Below are positions 16,482-24,408 of a stretch of 32,806 nucleotides of DNA, in pieces. The position numbers and the translations under genes are program-made. The notes below the pieces were generated by a model. That model was not told where the DNA came from and ran no database searches. It saw only the letters and a program-made list of their open reading frames with translations. Each line of letters begins with the position of its first letter. Within the stretch, counting starts at the first letter, position 1. The stretch comes from Candidatus Bathyarchaeota archaeon A05DMB-2 (GTDB lineage Archaea; Thermoproteota; Bathyarchaeia; Bathyarchaeales; Bathycorpusculaceae): positions 1 to 32,806 of the forward strand of contig JAAKEZ010000017.1 of the NCBI GenBank assembly GCA_018475625.1, given 5' to 3'.

Positions 16482-16594
16482 CTGCTTTTGCGTGCCTGCT
16501 TCTGTGCAGTTCGGTTTTTGTCTTTTTATGCAAATTTGTTCGAAAAATGCGAGATGTTTTTATCTTCAAATTACGTAGCATTTTAAGAACAGTA

Positions 16595-17764
16595 ATGAAA
16601 CGTATAGTTGTGCTGTTGCTCGCGGTTTTGCTTCTTTCCGTTGCCTTTTTCTACACGATAATGTACTGCGGTTTGAAGAGTAGCGTTGACGGCAAGTTCT
16701 TTTTCGGAGTTTCTTATGGGCAAGAGACGGTAGAGGAAGCGAAGCTTCTGATAGACAAGGTGAAGGGTTACACCAACTTGTTCTGGCTGGGTTCTTGGAG
16801 CATAACCACTAATGAAACGGCGCTCAACGAGGTCTGCGATTACGCAGCGAAAGCCAATCTCCATTTTATTGTGTTTTTCAGCTGGGTCTCTCGAATAGTA
16901 TATCCTTGGCATCAAACGTGGTTGGACACGGCTAAAGAGAGGTGGGGTGACAAGTTCCTCGGTGTTTACCTTTTTGATGAGCCAGGCGGGAAGCAGATTG
17001 ACACGGGTGGATGGAACGAAGAAATGGTGCAAGTTTTCAAAAACGTGTCAGGTTATAGCGAGGCAGCAGGCCTCTTCGTCAGCAGTATATCGTCAATTAA
17101 TAGCACAATAGACGTGAAGAAAAGGAACCTGCCAATGTTTACTTCTGATTATGCGCTTTACTGGTTTGACTATTTGGCGGGGTACGACACGGTTTTCGTG
17201 GAACTAGGCTGGAACCACAACACAACAAAACACATAGCCCTTTGTAGAGGCGCGGCTAACGTTCAAGGTAAAGATTGGGGCGCCATAATCGTGTGGGCGT
17301 CTTATGAGCCGCCTTACTTGGCAAGCGGACCAGAAATATATCAAGAAATGCTTGCGGCTTACCGTGCAGGAGCGAAATATGTGCTCGTGTTCAATTACGC
17401 GGAAGATGCTGAAACAGGAAAACCACACAGCATATTAACGGAAGAGCATTTTAAAGCTATGCAGGACTTCTGGAGATACACTCGCAATAATCCATCTCAG
17501 CATGGAGCAGAGTTGGGGCAGGTGGCTTTCGTTCTCCCGAAAGACTACGGATGGGGCATGCGACGCCCAGACGATAACATTTGGGGGTTATGGCATGCCA
17601 ACGAAACGGCACCAGCAGACAAAAAGGCTCCGCTGATTTGGGCGAACATGGACAAGCTGATATCTCGGTACGGATTGAAATTGGACATTGTTTATGATGA
17701 TAGCCGATTTAACATTGGAGAAAAATACTCCAAGGTATATTACTGGAATACGACCATTGATTGA
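16595..17764 (+). CDS. Membrane-anchored extracellular protein of unknown function, possibly TIM-barrel
   Basis: From ATG 16595 the protein has 389 residues. Its first 25 (MKRIVVLLLAVLLLSVAFF and on) form a signal anchor. The frame stays open to ATG 16547, but the added residues precede the signal segment and a T-rich promoter-like stretch lies at about 16522-16535. The body alternates hydrophobic strands and amphipathic helices, with acidic and aromatic strand ends such as LGVYLFDEPGGKQ, VFVELGWNHN and IVWASYEPPY. This pattern is seen in glycoside-hydrolase-like barrels. No known catalytic motif is recognised, so the enzymatic idea is inference. Several N-glycosylation sequons support an outside location. 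Confidence 0.65.
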   Translation: MKRIVVLLLAVLLLSVAFFYTIMYCGLKSSVDGKFFFGVSYGQETVEEAKLLIDKVKGYTNLFWLGSWSITTNETALNEVCDYAAKANLHFIVFFSWVSRIVYPWHQTWLDTAKERWGDKFLGVYLFDEPGGKQIDTGGWNEEMVQVFKNVSGYSEAAGLFVSSISSINSTIDVKKRNLPMFTSDYALYWFDYLAGYDTVFVELGWNHNTTKHIALCRGAANVQGKDWGAIIVWASYEPPYLASGPEIYQEMLAAYRAGAKYVLVFNYAEDAETGKPHSILTEEHFKAMQDFWRYTRNNPSQHGAELGQVAFVLPKDYGWGMRRPDDNIWGLWHANETAPADKKAPLIWANMDKLISRYGLKLDIVYDDSRFNIGEKYSKVYYWNTTID

Positions 17765-17778
17765 AACGCGTCAGAACG

Positions 17779-18336
17779 CTACTTGAATTCTTTGATTATT
17801 TCGTCAACGGTCATTATCTTCGCGCCGTAAACGTTCTCCAGATACTTCAGCCCTTCTTCATGGTCTTTCTCAGTGAATGCTTCCACGCCATCTTTAGCCA
17901 CGATTATATGATAGCCTCTGAAAAAAGCGTCCGCAGCCGTGTGCCTGACGCACATGTGCGTGTGCAACCCGCCCAGAATCACGGTTTTCGCGCCTTCGCC
18001 CTTGTACAGGCTCCGCAAAAGCGAATCCAACCCTGTCTCGAAGAAACCGCTGTACGTCCGCTTCTCCACCACGTAATCCTTCACTGAAGGCGCAAGCTCG
18101 GGAATGACTTCAGCGCCCCTGGTGCCTTTTATGGCATGGTTTCCCCACTTCTCAACCACTTCCACGTCCTGCGGATAATGCGCATCGTTGCTGTAGACGA
18201 CTGGAACACCGCTTTTGCGTGCGGCCTCAACCAGTTGCTTTAGGTTCGGAATTATGTGTTTGGTTCTTTCCACCTGCAATTTTCCAGTAACAAAATCATT
18301 AAGCATATCGATAATTATTATTGCTGGCTTTTCCAA
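17779..18336 (-). CDS. pncA: Isochorismatase-fold hydrolase, probable nicotinamidase
   Basis: A 185-residue cysteine hydrolase. The triad is Asp10 (IIIIDMLNDF), Lys92 (VVEKRTYSGF) and Cys129 (GLHTHMCVRHTA). Metal-ligand positions typical of nicotinamidases are also present: Asp51 and His53 in NDAHYPQD, and His67 in KWGNHAIKGT. Nicotinamidase converts nicotinamide to nicotinate and ammonia for NAD salvage. These metal ligands favour that role over a generic isochorismatase, though substrates vary within the fold. It converges on the upstream surface-protein gene with 14 bases between them. The ATG at 18336 is preceded by AAGGAGT, a strong ribosome site. Confidence 0.82.
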   Translation of the reverse strand: MEKPAIIIIDMLNDFVTGKLQVERTKHIIPNLKQLVEAARKSGVPVVYSNDAHYPQDVEVVEKWGNHAIKGTRGAEVIPELAPSVKDYVVEKRTYSGFFETGLDSLLRSLYKGEGAKTVILGGLHTHMCVRHTAADAFFRGYHIIVAKDGVEAFTEKDHEEGLKYLENVYGAKIMTVDEIIKEFK

Positions 18337-18467
18337 AAGGAGTCACCTTCAAAAAGACTAGCGCGAGCAGACATTTTAACCTTGCCCAGCTATTGAACCT
18401 GCCCACGATGTTGATTTCCGATTAGTTAATGATAAATACTGTTTTCTACTAGTTTTAGTGGAAACTT

Positions 18468-19493
18468 ATGCAAACCAAAAAAACGGGTTACTTTCTCAGC
18501 ACTTTGCTCTTGTTCTCTGGATTAATATGTAGCGTGAGTGCTTCGACTACCACTGTATCGTTTCGCGGGGGCGGTGTCACGGTTGATTTAACGTTTCCAG
18601 AGGAAGCTCATCCAGATACAACCATAACGCACAACGTAACGATAACTGCAAATATTGCGCTTACTTTGCAAAACTTCACAATATTCATTTACGCTCCGGT
18701 AAACGCAATTTGGCAAGAGGTTAAAAACCAGACTATAACTTCTTGGGACCTGTTAGAAAACGAGAATCTCACAAGCAGGCTTGGGTTTACGTTGCCTCAA
18801 GAGGCGAATGGAACACTTTACTGCTTCATATACGTTAAAACAAACCAAAGTGCATACTACTCATCTTACACATTTTATACTACTGAGGTTCGGGAAATGA
18901 CTTATAGTGAGCTATTGGCAGGCTACAACGTTCTAAACAATACCTACAACCAACTCTTAGCAGACTACAACCAACTCTCATCAGACTACAACACTCTTAA
19001 CAATACTTACAACAATCTACAGTCAAGTTACGCAGCATTAAACTCATCCTACAACGAGCTTTCAGCTAACTACAGCATTCTGAACAATGCTTACAACGAC
19101 CTCCAAGGGAGATACAATACTCTGCAGAATAGCTACAACGAACTTGATTCTAATTATAAAAATGTAAACTCTGCCCGCAACTCGCTTCTTGGAGACATTA
19201 GCAAATTGCAATTGGATTACGATTCACTGAATTCCACTTTCTATAGCGTCCAAGGAAACTTTACTAACCTTCAAGCTGTTTACGACGCGCTTAAGGAGAC
19301 TTATAACAATTTACTAAGCGACTTCAACAATTTGCAAGGTGTGGTGGACTCTGACAGAATTGTCCTGTTCATATTCGTAGTAACGGTTGCATGTTTAATC
19401 GCGTTTGTCATATACCTTAAAAGGAAAAAAGAGGAACCCTACGTCATCATTCGCAAAGAAACCGTCGCCGTAAAACCAGACGAAAAACCTTAA
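18468..19493 (+). CDS. Membrane-anchored surface protein with Tyr/Leu heptad coiled coil
   Basis: A 341-residue exported protein. It has a signal peptide (residues 1-26, ending near SVSA), a beta-rich domain (about 28-140), and a long coiled coil (153-292) of 7-residue units with the form Y-N-x-L-x-x-x. Then come one transmembrane helix (298-317) and a short basic cytoplasmic tail. The layout is a head held away from the membrane by a stalk. Many Asn-x-Ser/Thr sequons lie in the stalk (NNT, NSS, NSY types), which suggests glycosylation. No enzymatic motif is seen. The ATG at 18468 lacks a clear Shine-Dalgarno; ATGATAAATAC near 18429-18439 may be the TATA box. Confidence 0.8.
   Translation: MQTKKTGYFLSTLLLFSGLICSVSASTTTVSFRGGGVTVDLTFPEEAHPDTTITHNVTITANIALTLQNFTIFIYAPVNAIWQEVKNQTITSWDLLENENLTSRLGFTLPQEANGTLYCFIYVKTNQSAYYSSYTFYTTEVREMTYSELLAGYNVLNNTYNQLLADYNQLSSDYNTLNNTYNNLQSSYAALNSSYNELSANYSILNNAYNDLQGRYNTLQNSYNELDSNYKNVNSARNSLLGDISKLQLDYDSLNSTFYSVQGNFTNLQAVYDALKETYNNLLSDFNNLQGVVDSDRIVLFIFVVTVACLIAFVIYLKRKKEEPYVIIRKETVAVKPDEKP
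18924..19343 (+). repeat. Coding heptad repeat, about 20 units of 21 bases
   Basis: Within the surface-protein gene the codons for Tyr-Asn recur every 21 bases. Aromatic residues fall at positions 153, 160, 167 and so on to 286, broken only at 237 and 244. Leu usually follows three residues later. The DNA copies vary, so these are old internal duplications shaped by protein structure. Confidence 0.85.
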
Positions 19494-19588
19494 AACTTCA
19501 AGCCAAGCACGTGCGCCTATACATTTCTGTTGAGTAATTTTTTCGGAATATCTTGGCTACGTTAATTCCTGACCCACTCGCATCCCAG

Positions 19589-20659
19589 TTATTCTTTGGT
19601 CAGAGCGTAAGGTCCACTGGTGAGTTTTTCCGCGCCAGCTTTGCCGACCAACACGGTGTCTTCGATGCGGATTCCGCCGTAGCCGACAAGGTAGATTCCC
19701 GGTTCCACCGTCACCACGTTGCCCACTGCAAGCGTGTCCGTGCTTTCTGGGCTTAAAGTTGGCGGCTCATGCACCTCCAAGCCCACGCCGTGACCCAGAT
19801 TATGCACGAAATAATCGCCGAACCCCGCCTCAGCAATCGCCTGCCTCGCCGCAGCGTCAACATCCTTCGCCTTCACGTTCGCCTTCACAGTCGCAAAGGC
19901 ATTGTCCTGCGCTTGCTTTACGATTCCGTACAGCCGCTTCTGCTTCTCCGAAGCCTTCCCAGCCACCAATGTTCGCGTCATATCCGAGCAGTAAGACCTG
20001 TAAGCTGCACCTATGTCCACAACCACCAAATCGCCTTGGCGGATTTTCCTGTCGGAGCAGCCGCCATGAGGAAACGCCGAGCAAGCACCTGAAGCCACGA
20101 TGGTTTCGAATGCGGTTCCGCCGGAGCCTTGTTTGCGCATTGCATACTCGATTTCCGCCGCCACCTCATACTCCTTCAAGCCTGCAGCAACCGTCTCGTA
20201 AGCCACTTTCATGCCCAAGCTAGTCAACTCTGCAGCTTTCCGCAGCAACTTGATTTCTTCTTCGCCCTTGATCTTGCGAAGTTCCTGAACGACGCCGTTG
20301 TCCGCCACAAGCTTTTCTTCACTTCCCATAGACTTGGCTAACGCTCGCCAATTTGTAATGCTTAACGCATCCACAGCAAGACGCTTAATTCCAAAAGCCA
20401 CTGACTGCTTTGCAACTTTTTCCATCAAATTCTCGCAGCGCTCAACCCGCTCAACCCTGAAACCAGCGCCCTCAGCCTTCGCCATCTCATAATTCACGCC
20501 GTAAACGTACAGCACGCTTTCGCCGTCCCTTGGAACCAGCAACGCGCTTGAACCGGAAAAACCCGCCAGATACGTCAGGTTGATACCGTTAAAAACCGCG
20601 TAGCCGTCAAACTTGTCTTCTTTAAATGCTACTTTCCGTAAAGCGTCCACCCTGTTCAT
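19589..20659 (-). CDS. M24 metallopeptidase, Xaa-Pro dipeptidase/aminopeptidase
   Basis: A 356-residue pita-bread-fold peptidase. An N-terminal creatinase-type domain (about 1-130) is followed by the catalytic domain. All five dinuclear metal ligands are in place: Asp215 (VVVDIGA), Asp226 (CSDMTRT), His290 (NLGHGVGLEVHEPP), Glu319 (VEPGIY) and Glu333 (GIRIEDTV). It removes or splits residues next to proline in peptides in the cytoplasm. The length and domain plan fit archaeal PepQ. The ATG at 20659 is the natural start. It appears to be a single-gene unit, 52 bases beyond the MoaD-like gene stop on the same strand. Confidence 0.9.
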   Translation of the reverse strand: MNRVDALRKVAFKEDKFDGYAVFNGINLTYLAGFSGSSALLVPRDGESVLYVYGVNYEMAKAEGAGFRVERVERCENLMEKVAKQSVAFGIKRLAVDALSITNWRALAKSMGSEEKLVADNGVVQELRKIKGEEEIKLLRKAAELTSLGMKVAYETVAAGLKEYEVAAEIEYAMRKQGSGGTAFETIVASGACSAFPHGGCSDRKIRQGDLVVVDIGAAYRSYCSDMTRTLVAGKASEKQKRLYGIVKQAQDNAFATVKANVKAKDVDAAARQAIAEAGFGDYFVHNLGHGVGLEVHEPPTLSPESTDTLAVGNVVTVEPGIYLVGYGGIRIEDTVLVGKAGAEKLTSGPYALTKE

Positions 20660-20711
20660 GAATTCACCGTTTAGAGAGAAATGGTGGCTGCAGAGTTAAT
20701 GCTTTCGCTTT

Positions 20712-21011
20712 TTAGCCGCCTGTAACCACAGGCATCAAAACCACCCGGTCGCCGTCTTTAAGCTTGGTTTTTATGCCATTCAACTGGTTAAGCAGCAAGC
20801 CGTTGACGGCTAAAATGTAAAAGGGTTTCAGGTCCAGTCCTTTGGGTTCGTAGATGGTTTTCTTGAAGGGTTCACCATGCTTCTCCGCAAGTAGCGTCAA
20901 CAAGTCGCTTACTAAAGCGTCGTTTTTGAGTTCGACGCTTTCGCCTTGTTCAGTGCCCAATGTTTGCTTGATGTAGCCCAAGTACTCGACAGTCACTTTC
21001 AAGCCGTGCAC
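20712..21011 (-). CDS. MoaD/ThiS-like ubiquitin-fold sulfur carrier
   Basis: A 99-residue beta-grasp protein ending in Gly-Gly (MPVVTGG), the terminus that is adenylated and thiolated in MoaD/ThiS/SAMP proteins. DGDRVVLMPVV is the last strand. It starts at GTG 21011 with AGGGGTG just upstream. A TATA box (GATTATATAAAG on the minus strand, 21048-21059) drives it divergently from the aldehyde oxidoreductase gene. MoaD supplies sulfur for the pterin dithiolene that holds tungsten or molybdenum, and AOR enzymes need that cofactor, so the pairing makes sense. A SAMP-type protein modifier or tRNA thiolation role remains possible. Confidence 0.82.
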   Translation of the reverse strand: MHGLKVTVEYLGYIKQTLGTEQGESVELKNDALVSDLLTLLAEKHGEPFKKTIYEPKGLDLKPFYILAVNGLLLNQLNGIKTKLKDGDRVVLMPVVTGG

Positions 21012-21047
21012 ACCCCTGCGAATGCCGAGTATTATACGTGTGAGAAA

Positions 21048-21059
21048 CTTTATATAATC
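21048..21059 (-). promoter_or_regulatory. TATA box of the MoaD-like gene
   Basis: On the minus strand GATTATATAAAG is a near-consensus archaeal TATA box. It places initiation near 21027, about 15 bases before the GTG start with its AGGGGTG ribosome site. Confidence 0.6.
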
Positions 21060-21177
21060 ATTTCCGAGTCAAAAATCTCTTTCACTCGTGCAAGCCGTCA
21101 TAGCTCTTAGTTTTTCGAGTTCCCAACGAATCGGTTGTGGTGTTTCCCCATCAAATGCGCCAGCAGAATCCATTAGG

Positions 21178-21188
21178 TTAATATACCT
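21178..21188 (+). promoter_or_regulatory. TATA box of the AOR operon
   Basis: TTAATATACCT lies about 35 bases before the AOR ATG. Initiation near 21208 would leave a leader of about ten bases with no Shine-Dalgarno, so translation is probably leaderless. Confidence 0.5.
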
Positions 21189-21217
21189 TACATACCGACT
21201 ACTTAAGCTAATCACAA

Positions 21218-23107
21218 ATGTCGGGGGAAACAAAAATATTCGCTTACGCGGGTAAAATTCTTCGTGTTGACCTCACAACAGGAAAAGTTTCTACTGAACC
21301 TTTAAGCGAGAAGATGGCTAAAGACTATGTTGGCGGCATAGGACTTGGCATCCGCTTATTAATGGACAACTCAAAACCAGGCACAGACCCATTCAGCCCA
21401 GACAACCCATTAATCTTTGCCACTGGTCCTCTCAGCGGCACTATGGGACCCACGGCTGGAAACGGCTACGCCGTGGTTTCCAAGTCGCCTGCAACTGGCG
21501 GAGTCGGCGAAGCCAAAGCACACGGCTTCTTCGGTCCAGACCTGAAAAGAGCAGGATACGACGCAGTAATCATCACAGGCAAGGCGGACAAGCTGTCATA
21601 CTTGTGGATTGACGATGACAAGGTTGAGTTGAGAACTGCGGAACAGCTCAGGGGAAAATCGCCGTACGAGACCGATATGGCAATACGTGAGGAACTAGGC
21701 GATTACTACATTCGCGTCTCAGCCATCGGTGAAGCAGGCGAGAAACTATGCCGCATTGCATGCATAATAAACGATGAATTCCGCGCCATCGGAAGAACCG
21801 GAATGGGCGCTGTCATGGGCTCCAAAAACCTCAAGGCAGTGGCTGTCCGAGGAACAAAAGACGTAAACGTCGCAAACCTAGACGGATTCAAAGAATTCGT
21901 AAAGATGATACATGAACGCATGAAAGGTCCTGCCACAAAGAAATACAAAACTCTGGGAACACCTGAAAACGTCTTGGTTTTAAACTCATTGTCAGCCTTG
22001 GCAACAAGGAACTTCACTAACGCTCAGTTTGAAGGCGCCGAAAAAGTAAGCGGTGAATACTTGAACGAGCACTACGTCAAAAAAATCGTGGGCTGCGCAA
22101 CTTGCGGCATGCGTTGCGACCACATCGCCGTAGTTCCAGAAGGACCCTATCAAGGCTCAACCAGCAGGTTAGAGTTCGAATGCTTATGGTCTATGGGTCC
22201 GCTATGTGGAGTTGACCGTCTTGACGCTATAATCGAAGCGATGCGGATCGTGAACGAGTACGGCATGGACGGCATATCTATCGGCGTAATCGTTGCTTTT
22301 GCCATGGATTGTTACGAACATGGCGTAATAACTAAGGAACAGACAGATGGCATAGACCTGCGATTCGGAAACGCTGAAGCACTCATCGCGCTTATCCACA
22401 AAATAGGTAAACGCGACGGCTGGCTCGGCAATACACTCGCTGAAGGTGTTGCAAGAGCTGCAGAGATAATAGGCGGAGACGCATACAAATACGCTTGCCA
22501 CATCAAAGGCTTAGAACTGCCAGGCTACGACTTGAGAACCCTGAAGACCGCAGCGCTAGGTTTCAGTGTTTCGTTCCGCGGTGCGTGTCACCTCAGGAAT
22601 GGCGCTTACTCGCCTGACGTGAAGGGTAAGGTGAACCGTTTTAAGATTGAGAAAGGACGCGGCAAGATGATAGCTGACGAGGGCAACGTGTACAACATCA
22701 TCGACTCGCTTATCGTGTGCAAGTTTTCCAGAGGCACATACTACGACGGCATCAAAGACCTATCGAACTATTACACTTTAGCCACCGGAATCCCGATTAC
22801 TCCAGAAGAATTAACAAAAAGCGGGGAAAGAATCGAGAACCTTGCACGACTGTTCAACATCCGCGAAGGCAAGGGAACAAGAAAATACGACTGTTTACCC
22901 TACAAAATAGAGAACTGCCCAGTACCCGATGAGGGACCAGCCAAAGGCGCGGTTGTAAACGAGGAAGAATTCCAAATCGGGCTTGACGACTACTACTCGG
23001 TGAGAGGCTGGAACGCAAACGGCGTCCCAACGGTTGAGAAGCTTAACGAGCTGGGTTTAGGCGATTTGGCGTACATAGTCCAAGCGGCAAATCAAGGAGG
23101 CGCATAA
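21218..23107 (+). CDS. aor: Aldehyde ferredoxin oxidoreductase, tungsten/molybdopterin type
   Basis: A 629-residue AOR-family enzyme. It oxidises aldehydes to acids with ferredoxin as electron acceptor. The N-terminal domain has YVGGIGLGIRLL and GPTAGNGYAVVSKSPATGG, the pterin-binding region. The [4Fe-4S] ligands are GCATCGMRC (Cys293, 296, 300) and Cys501 in SLIVCKF, spaced as in Pyrococcus AOR (Cys288, 291, 295, 494). RTGMGAVMGSKNLKAVAVRG is also characteristic. The exact aldehyde cannot be read from sequence. It is followed after three bases by a four-cluster ferredoxin gene with an AAGGAGG site just before the AOR stop, so the two form an operon. Confidence 0.93.
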   Translation: MSGETKIFAYAGKILRVDLTTGKVSTEPLSEKMAKDYVGGIGLGIRLLMDNSKPGTDPFSPDNPLIFATGPLSGTMGPTAGNGYAVVSKSPATGGVGEAKAHGFFGPDLKRAGYDAVIITGKADKLSYLWIDDDKVELRTAEQLRGKSPYETDMAIREELGDYYIRVSAIGEAGEKLCRIACIINDEFRAIGRTGMGAVMGSKNLKAVAVRGTKDVNVANLDGFKEFVKMIHERMKGPATKKYKTLGTPENVLVLNSLSALATRNFTNAQFEGAEKVSGEYLNEHYVKKIVGCATCGMRCDHIAVVPEGPYQGSTSRLEFECLWSMGPLCGVDRLDAIIEAMRIVNEYGMDGISIGVIVAFAMDCYEHGVITKEQTDGIDLRFGNAEALIALIHKIGKRDGWLGNTLAEGVARAAEIIGGDAYKYACHIKGLELPGYDLRTLKTAALGFSVSFRGACHLRNGAYSPDVKGKVNRFKIEKGRGKMIADEGNVYNIIDSLIVCKFSRGTYYDGIKDLSNYYTLATGIPITPEELTKSGERIENLARLFNIREGKGTRKYDCLPYKIENCPVPDEGPAKGAVVNEEEFQIGLDDYYSVRGWNANGVPTVEKLNELGLGDLAYIVQAANQGGA

Positions 23108-23110
23108 AAA

Positions 23111-23620
23111 ATGGTTCGTCCACAAGACAGAAAATTCGTCACAGCCGACCCTGAAAAATGCATAGGCTGCTTAGTCTGCGAGTACGCATGTTCAATGACT
23201 AACGAGAAGACCTTTAACCCAACCAAATCAAGAATACGAGCTTTACGTTTGGGTCCACTGACCAACCTGTCAGTAACATGCCGCCACTGTGAAGACCCCG
23301 CGTGCGTAGCTGCTTGTCCAAGAGAAGCGCTGTCTCAGGAAGAAAACACGGGCATAATCATGGTTGATGAAGAAGCATGCAACGGTTGTGCGTGGTGCAT
23401 TAGCGCATGCCAATTCGGCGCCATGATGATGCATCCCGAGAAGAAAGTAGTGTTCACCTGCAACAGCTGCAAAGACCAGCCTGATGGTCCACAATGCGTC
23501 AAATGGTGCCCTGAAGAAGCCTTGACGTTCGTCACCGCGCAGCAACTTGCTCAGAAATCACGCATAAGTGCCGTGAAGAACCTGTTCCAAGAAGCCAAAG
23601 AGAAGAAAGCTGCAAAGTAA
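23111..23620 (+). CDS. Four-cluster [4Fe-4S] electron-transfer subunit for AOR
   Basis: A 169-residue ferredoxin-like protein of the DmsB/HycB type. Cysteine groups are seen in order: CIGCLVCEYAC (about residues 17-27), CRHCEDPACVAACP (about 57-70), CNGCAWCISAC (about 90-100) and CNSCKDQPDGPQCVKWCP (about 117-134). This makes room for four clusters. Such proteins pass electrons between a pterin enzyme and ferredoxin or another carrier. Close spacing to the AOR gene makes it the likely partner subunit. A lysine-rich tail (about 155-169) follows. No signal peptide is seen, so the complex is cytoplasmic. Confidence 0.88.
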   Translation: MVRPQDRKFVTADPEKCIGCLVCEYACSMTNEKTFNPTKSRIRALRLGPLTNLSVTCRHCEDPACVAACPREALSQEENTGIIMVDEEACNGCAWCISACQFGAMMMHPEKKVVFTCNSCKDQPDGPQCVKWCPEEALTFVTAQQLAQKSRISAVKNLFQEAKEKKAAK

Positions 23621-23763
23621 CCCCAACCTTTTTCCCTCTTTGATTTATCCTTTCGTTTTGCCTGCCTTTTTCCAAAATAGACTCGATATGCGACTCCAGT
23701 AGCAATGAACCTTTAATAATAATCAGTTTCTTCAGCAGAACCACCGCCTCTTAGCCTATTACC

Positions 23764-23828
23764 GGTTTGTTTCAGAAACCTATAGAGGGGCTATCCCTAT
23801 TGGTGTTTTCCGCAACCAAAAGCATGTT
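23764..23828. repeat. 65-bp palindromic repeat, copy 1
   Basis: This intergenic segment matches 31917-31981 at 64 of 65 positions; the difference is T for G at 23772. Its ends are imperfect inverted repeats: TTTGTT(G/T)CAGAAACC on the left and, on the other strand from the right, TTTGGTTGCGGAAAACACC. The inner arms ATAGAGGGG and CCCTAT complete a hairpin with a small loop around GCTAT. It has no coding capacity. A MITE-like element or a structured RNA are the main readings. The similarity reaches weakly upstream to the shared CCACCGCCT at 23741. Confidence 0.85.
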
Positions 23829-23946
23829 GGAAACAGGATAGGGAGAGGACACCAGCTGAGCTGTGAGGGCAAGTAGTTTCTTTATTCAGCGGTTGGCAAG
23901 TTTTTTATGCGGTGGCAGTGATATAGTATTCTGCGGGGCTGAGTGT

Positions 23947-24207
23947 TTGAGCGAAGAAAACATCATCCGAATCGGTCAGGTAACACATTTCTTCTCCAAA
24001 ATCGGCGTCGCAGTCATCGAGTTAAAAGCGCCTTTAGCCGTGGGTGACCGCATTCTCGTTAAGGGTCCGTCAACCGATTTTGAACAGGTTGTTGAATCCA
24101 TGCAGATTGAGCATAAGAACATTCAAAGAGCAGAAGCAGGGCAGAGCATAGGCTTGAAGATGGCAGAGCATGCCAAGGAAAAAGACGTAGTTTATAAGAA
24201 AATCTAA
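23947..24207 (+). CDS. EF-Tu domain II-like beta-barrel protein
   Basis: An 86-residue protein from TTG 23947. It reads IIRIGQVTHFFSKIGVAVIEL, then VGDRILVKGPSTDFEQVVESMQIEHK and AGQSIGLKMAEHAKEKDVVYK. This is the translation-factor domain II barrel found in EF-Tu and in a small stand-alone archaeal family, also seen at the ends of U32 peptidases. The frame is open back to GTG 23863, but the extra 28 residues are not domain-like, and GCGGGGCTG just before TTG 23947 could be a ribosome site. A role in RNA or translation is inferred from fold only. Confidence 0.7.
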   Translation: MSEENIIRIGQVTHFFSKIGVAVIELKAPLAVGDRILVKGPSTDFEQVVESMQIEHKNIQRAEAGQSIGLKMAEHAKEKDVVYKKI

Positions 24208-24408
24208 TTCTTTTTTTCTTCTTTTCGCCAAGCGAAAAAGCACACACTGGATCTTAAATAAACGCCGTGCAACGTTGCCATAAATTTAGAAGAGCGTGAG
24301 TCTGTACGAGTGATTCATAAGGCTTTATTGATTGCCTACAGTTATCTTGTGTAACATCTACTCTCGGAAAACTGGGAAAATCGAATTCGATCTGACGCTG
24401 GGAAAAGC

